Below are positions 6,993 through 8,320 of a stretch of 8,320 nt of DNA, piece after piece. Under the pieces are notes generated by a model. It ran no database searches. It was not told the DNA's origin and saw only the letters and a program-made list of their open reading frames with translations. Each line of letters begins with the position of its first letter. Positions within the stretch are counted from its first letter, which is position 1. The translations under genes were made by a program, and so were the position numbers. Origin of the DNA: Flavobacteriaceae bacterium (GTDB lineage: Bacteria; Bacteroidota; Bacteroidia; Flavobacteriales; Flavobacteriaceae); assembly GCA_003511845.1 (NCBI GenBank), contig DOIV01000062.1:1-8320 (forward strand). Direction: 5' to 3'.

Positions 6993-7901
6993 ATGTTTGA
7001 AGCTCTTGGTTTTATATGGATAATCCCCATTATATTTATTGTTATTTCTGCTGCTTTTATTGTAAAGCAGCAAACTGCCGTTATTATTGAACGTTTTGGT
7101 AAATTACAGAGCATTCGCCAAGCTGGGTTGCAGTTTAAGATTCCTCTAGTTGATAGAATTGCAGGTCATATCAGTTTAAAAATTCAGCAATTAGATGTTA
7201 TTGTTGAAACAAAAACTAAAGATGATGTATTTGTACACTTAAAAATTTCAGTACAATTTTTAATTAGAAAAGATCATGTAGAAGACGCTTTTTATAAATT
7301 ACAAAATCCACACGAACAGATTACTGCCTTTATTTTTGATGTGGTTCGTGCAGAAGTGCCAAAAATGGGTCTTGATGATGTGTTTGAAAAGAAAGAAGAA
7401 ATAGCGTTGGCTATTCAAAGAGATTTAAAACAAGCTATGCTTAATTATGGTTATGATATTATCAAAGCCTTAGTAACCGATATTGATCCTGATGAAAATG
7501 TAAAAATAGCGATGAATCGTATCAATGCTGCAGAACGTGAAAAAACTGCGGCACAACACGAAGGTGATGCAGAACGTATTTTAATTGTAGAGCGTGCAAA
7601 GGCTGAAGCAGAAAGCAAACGTTTACAAGGGCAGGGTATTGCAGATCAGCGTAGAGAAATTGCTCGTGGTTTAGAAGAAAGTATGGTTATTTTAAACAGA
7701 GCTGGTATCAATTCTCAAGAAGCTTCTGCATTAATTGTAATAACACAACATTATGATACCTTACAAAGTATTGGTGGTGATACTAAATCAAATTTAATTT
7801 TATTACCAAACAATCCAAATGCAGCGAGCTCTATGTTAAATGATATGGTAACTAGTTTGGTTGCTGCTAATAAAATAAAGGACGCTTCAAAAAAAGATTA
7901 G
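6993..7901 (+). CDS. SPFH/band 7 (prohibitin-homology) membrane protein
   Basis: A 302-aa protein of the stomatin/HIR-like SPFH group. These proteins form large oligomers on membranes and organise lipid microdomains or assist membrane proteases. Residues about 5-24 are an N-terminal membrane anchor (IWIIPIIFIVISAAFIV). The band 7 domain starts at once with VKQQTAVIIERFGKL and continues through GLQFKIPLVDRI, QQLDVIVETKTKDD, and VRAEVPKMGLDDVFEKKEEI. Residues about 179-232 form an Ala/Glu/Arg-rich helix (AAEREKTAAQHEGDAERI), the oligomerisation coiled coil of the family. The C-terminal part includes NLILLPNNPNAASSMLNDMV. The length fits the HIR-type subgroup. No NfeD-type protein, the common partner of stomatin-like genes, lies beside it here. 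The last codons and the stop form the 5' arm of a terminator hairpin. Confidence 0.93.
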   Translation: MFEALGFIWIIPIIFIVISAAFIVKQQTAVIIERFGKLQSIRQAGLQFKIPLVDRIAGHISLKIQQLDVIVETKTKDDVFVHLKISVQFLIRKDHVEDAFYKLQNPHEQITAFIFDVVRAEVPKMGLDDVFEKKEEIALAIQRDLKQAMLNYGYDIIKALVTDIDPDENVKIAMNRINAAEREKTAAQHEGDAERILIVERAKAEAESKRLQGQGIADQRREIARGLEESMVILNRAGINSQEASALIVITQHYDTLQSIGGDTKSNLILLPNNPNAASSMLNDMVTSLVAANKIKDASKKD

Positions 7902-7918
7902 ATAACTAATCTTTTTTT
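7889..7918 (+). terminator. Intrinsic terminator of the SPFH gene, overlapping its stop codon
   Basis: A perfect 13-bp stem, A7GATTAG (7889-7901) and CTAATCT7 (7906-7918), with the 4-nt loop ATAA. The 3' arm ends in seven T. The 5' arm contains the last four codons and the TAG stop. The stem is mostly A-T, with only two G-C pairs, so it is weaker than the hairpin that follows. Confidence 0.6.
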
Positions 7919-7937
7919 ACAACTGTCTTATATAATA

Positions 7938-7974
7938 AAAAACGCCATTGTATAAATTATGCAATGGCGTTTTT
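7938..7974. terminator. Bidirectional terminator between the SPFH gene and tatA
   Basis: AAAAACGCCATTG (7938-7950) pairs perfectly with CAATGGCGTTTTT (7962-7974), leaving an 11-nt loop that can pair further (A7952-T7960, T7953-A7959, A7954-T7958). The A-tract on one side and T-tract on the other allow it to act on transcripts from both convergent genes; the tatA stop lies 20 nt away on the other strand. Confidence 0.85.
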
Positions 7975-7993
7975 CTTTTATTATAAATTATAA

Positions 7994-8185
7994 TTAATCT
8001 GTAATTTTTTCTTTCTTTTCTTCTTCATCTTCTTTGGTTGCTTTTTTAAATTCTTTAATTCCGCCACCAAGACCTTTCATTAATTCAGGTATTTTTCTTC
8101 CTCCAAAAAGTAATAAAACTATTATCGCAATAATAATAACTTCTTGTCCTCCTAACCATCCTAAAAATATTGTTGTTGCTATCAT
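7994..8185 (-). CDS. tatA: Twin-arginine translocase subunit TatA/TatE
   Basis: A 63-aa inner-membrane protein that oligomerises to form the protein-conducting element of the Tat pathway, which exports folded proteins. Residues about 14-27 are the short transmembrane helix ([14 protein letters not shown]), followed by the FGG hinge (27-29), [20 protein letters not shown] as the amphipathic helix (30-49), and an acidic-then-lysine-rich tail ([10 protein letters not shown]). The FG(G)xKxPEL core is the signature of the family. Length is at the short end for TatA, as I would expect for Bacteroidota versions. tatB and tatC are not in the window. A perfect -7 element lies 20 nt upstream, so it is probably transcribed on its own despite lying 54 nt after another minus-strand gene. 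Confidence 0.95.
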   Translation of the reverse strand: MIATTIFLGWLGGQEVIIIAIIVLLLFGGRKIPELMKGLGGGIKEFKKATKEDEEEKKEKITD

Positions 8186-8204
8186 TTTATGTAAATTTAA
8201 AAAA

Positions 8205-8212
8205 CAAAGGTA
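8205..8212 (-). promoter_or_regulatory. -7 promoter element of tatA
   Basis: On the minus strand this is TACCTTTG, an exact match to TAnnTTTG, ending 19 nt before the tatA ATG at 8185 and lying inside the 54-nt gap after the preceding gene. No clear -33 TTG is found at the usual spacing. Confidence 0.6.
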
Positions 8213-8239
8213 GTAATTAGTTCTACAGATTGTAAAAAA

Positions 8240-8320
8240 TTAGCCTTTATTTTTAATAATTCCGCCCATTGTCTTCTTTGTAGTTATATTTTTAGGGTTT
8301 CCTTTGTAGTGTATATTACC
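8240..8320 (-). CDS. Partial CDS (C-terminus only), possible GIN-domain (DUF2807) protein
   Basis: One minus-strand frame is open from the right edge to a TAA at 8242-8240. It encodes 26 residues, starting GNIHYKGNPKNITTKK and ending GGIIKNKG. The pattern G-x-I/V-x-Y-x-G-x-P, then a Lys/Thr-rich stretch and GG-x-I, resembles the last rung of head-GIN (DUF2807) proteins, secreted beta-solenoid-like proteins of unknown function that are abundant in Bacteroidota. The assignment uses only the tail; the signal peptide and main domain are outside the window. tatA follows 54 nt downstream with its own promoter. Confidence 0.5.
   Translation of the reverse strand, partial: GNIHYKGNPKNITTKKTMGGIIKNKG

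Noticed and set aside
1..8320. A mobile element, defence system or biosynthetic cluster
   Set aside because: No transposase, integrase, nuclease, toxin-antitoxin pair or synthase is encoded, and no terminal repeats or composition break are evident.

Overview
The window reads as a piece of chromosome from a member of Bacteroidota, most likely a (marine) Flavobacteriaceae. Four things point there: strongly AT-rich DNA, TAnnTTTG-type -7 promoter elements, a secreted protein with a C-terminal type IX secretion (T9SS) sorting domain, and a 1118-aa DUF4175-type membrane protein of the Bacteroidota form. I see no insertion sequence, prophage, CRISPR array, tRNA or rRNA. Apart from the secreted spondin protein it looks like ordinary core genome, and I could not find a convincing new multi-gene system.

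Layout. Positions 1-3404 (minus) hold a large DUF4175 membrane/coiled-coil protein. It overlaps by 8 nt the start of a downstream gene that runs off the left edge, whose first 18 codons resemble the rRNA maturation RNase YbeY. Divergent from it is gltX (3472-5028, plus), glutamyl-tRNA synthetase. Next comes a 301-aa exported protein (5094-5999, plus) made of a signal peptide, a spondin-type domain and a T9SS sorting domain. Its stop codon lies one base from the stop of a convergent minus-strand pair (6001-6903): a small single-pass membrane protein of unknown function followed, 6 nt later, by a hotdog-fold acyl-CoA thioesterase. Divergent from that pair is an SPFH/band-7 membrane protein (6993-7901, plus), followed by two tandem hairpin terminators (7889-7974). 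These also face the end of the convergent tatA gene (7994-8185, minus). The last 81 bases (8240-8320, minus) encode the C-terminus of a protein that resembles the GIN/DUF2807 family.

How the parts relate. The window mixes translation functions (gltX, possible ybeY), envelope and export functions (tatA, T9SS cargo, SPFH protein, DUF4175 protein) and lipid/acyl-CoA metabolism (thioesterase). Both divergent intergenic regions have back-to-back -7-like elements about 20 bp apart inside imperfect or perfect inverted repeats, so opposing promoters may compete. In two genes the longest open frame begins at a TTG that is actually the last three bases of the -7 element, so the downstream ATG is the correct start.
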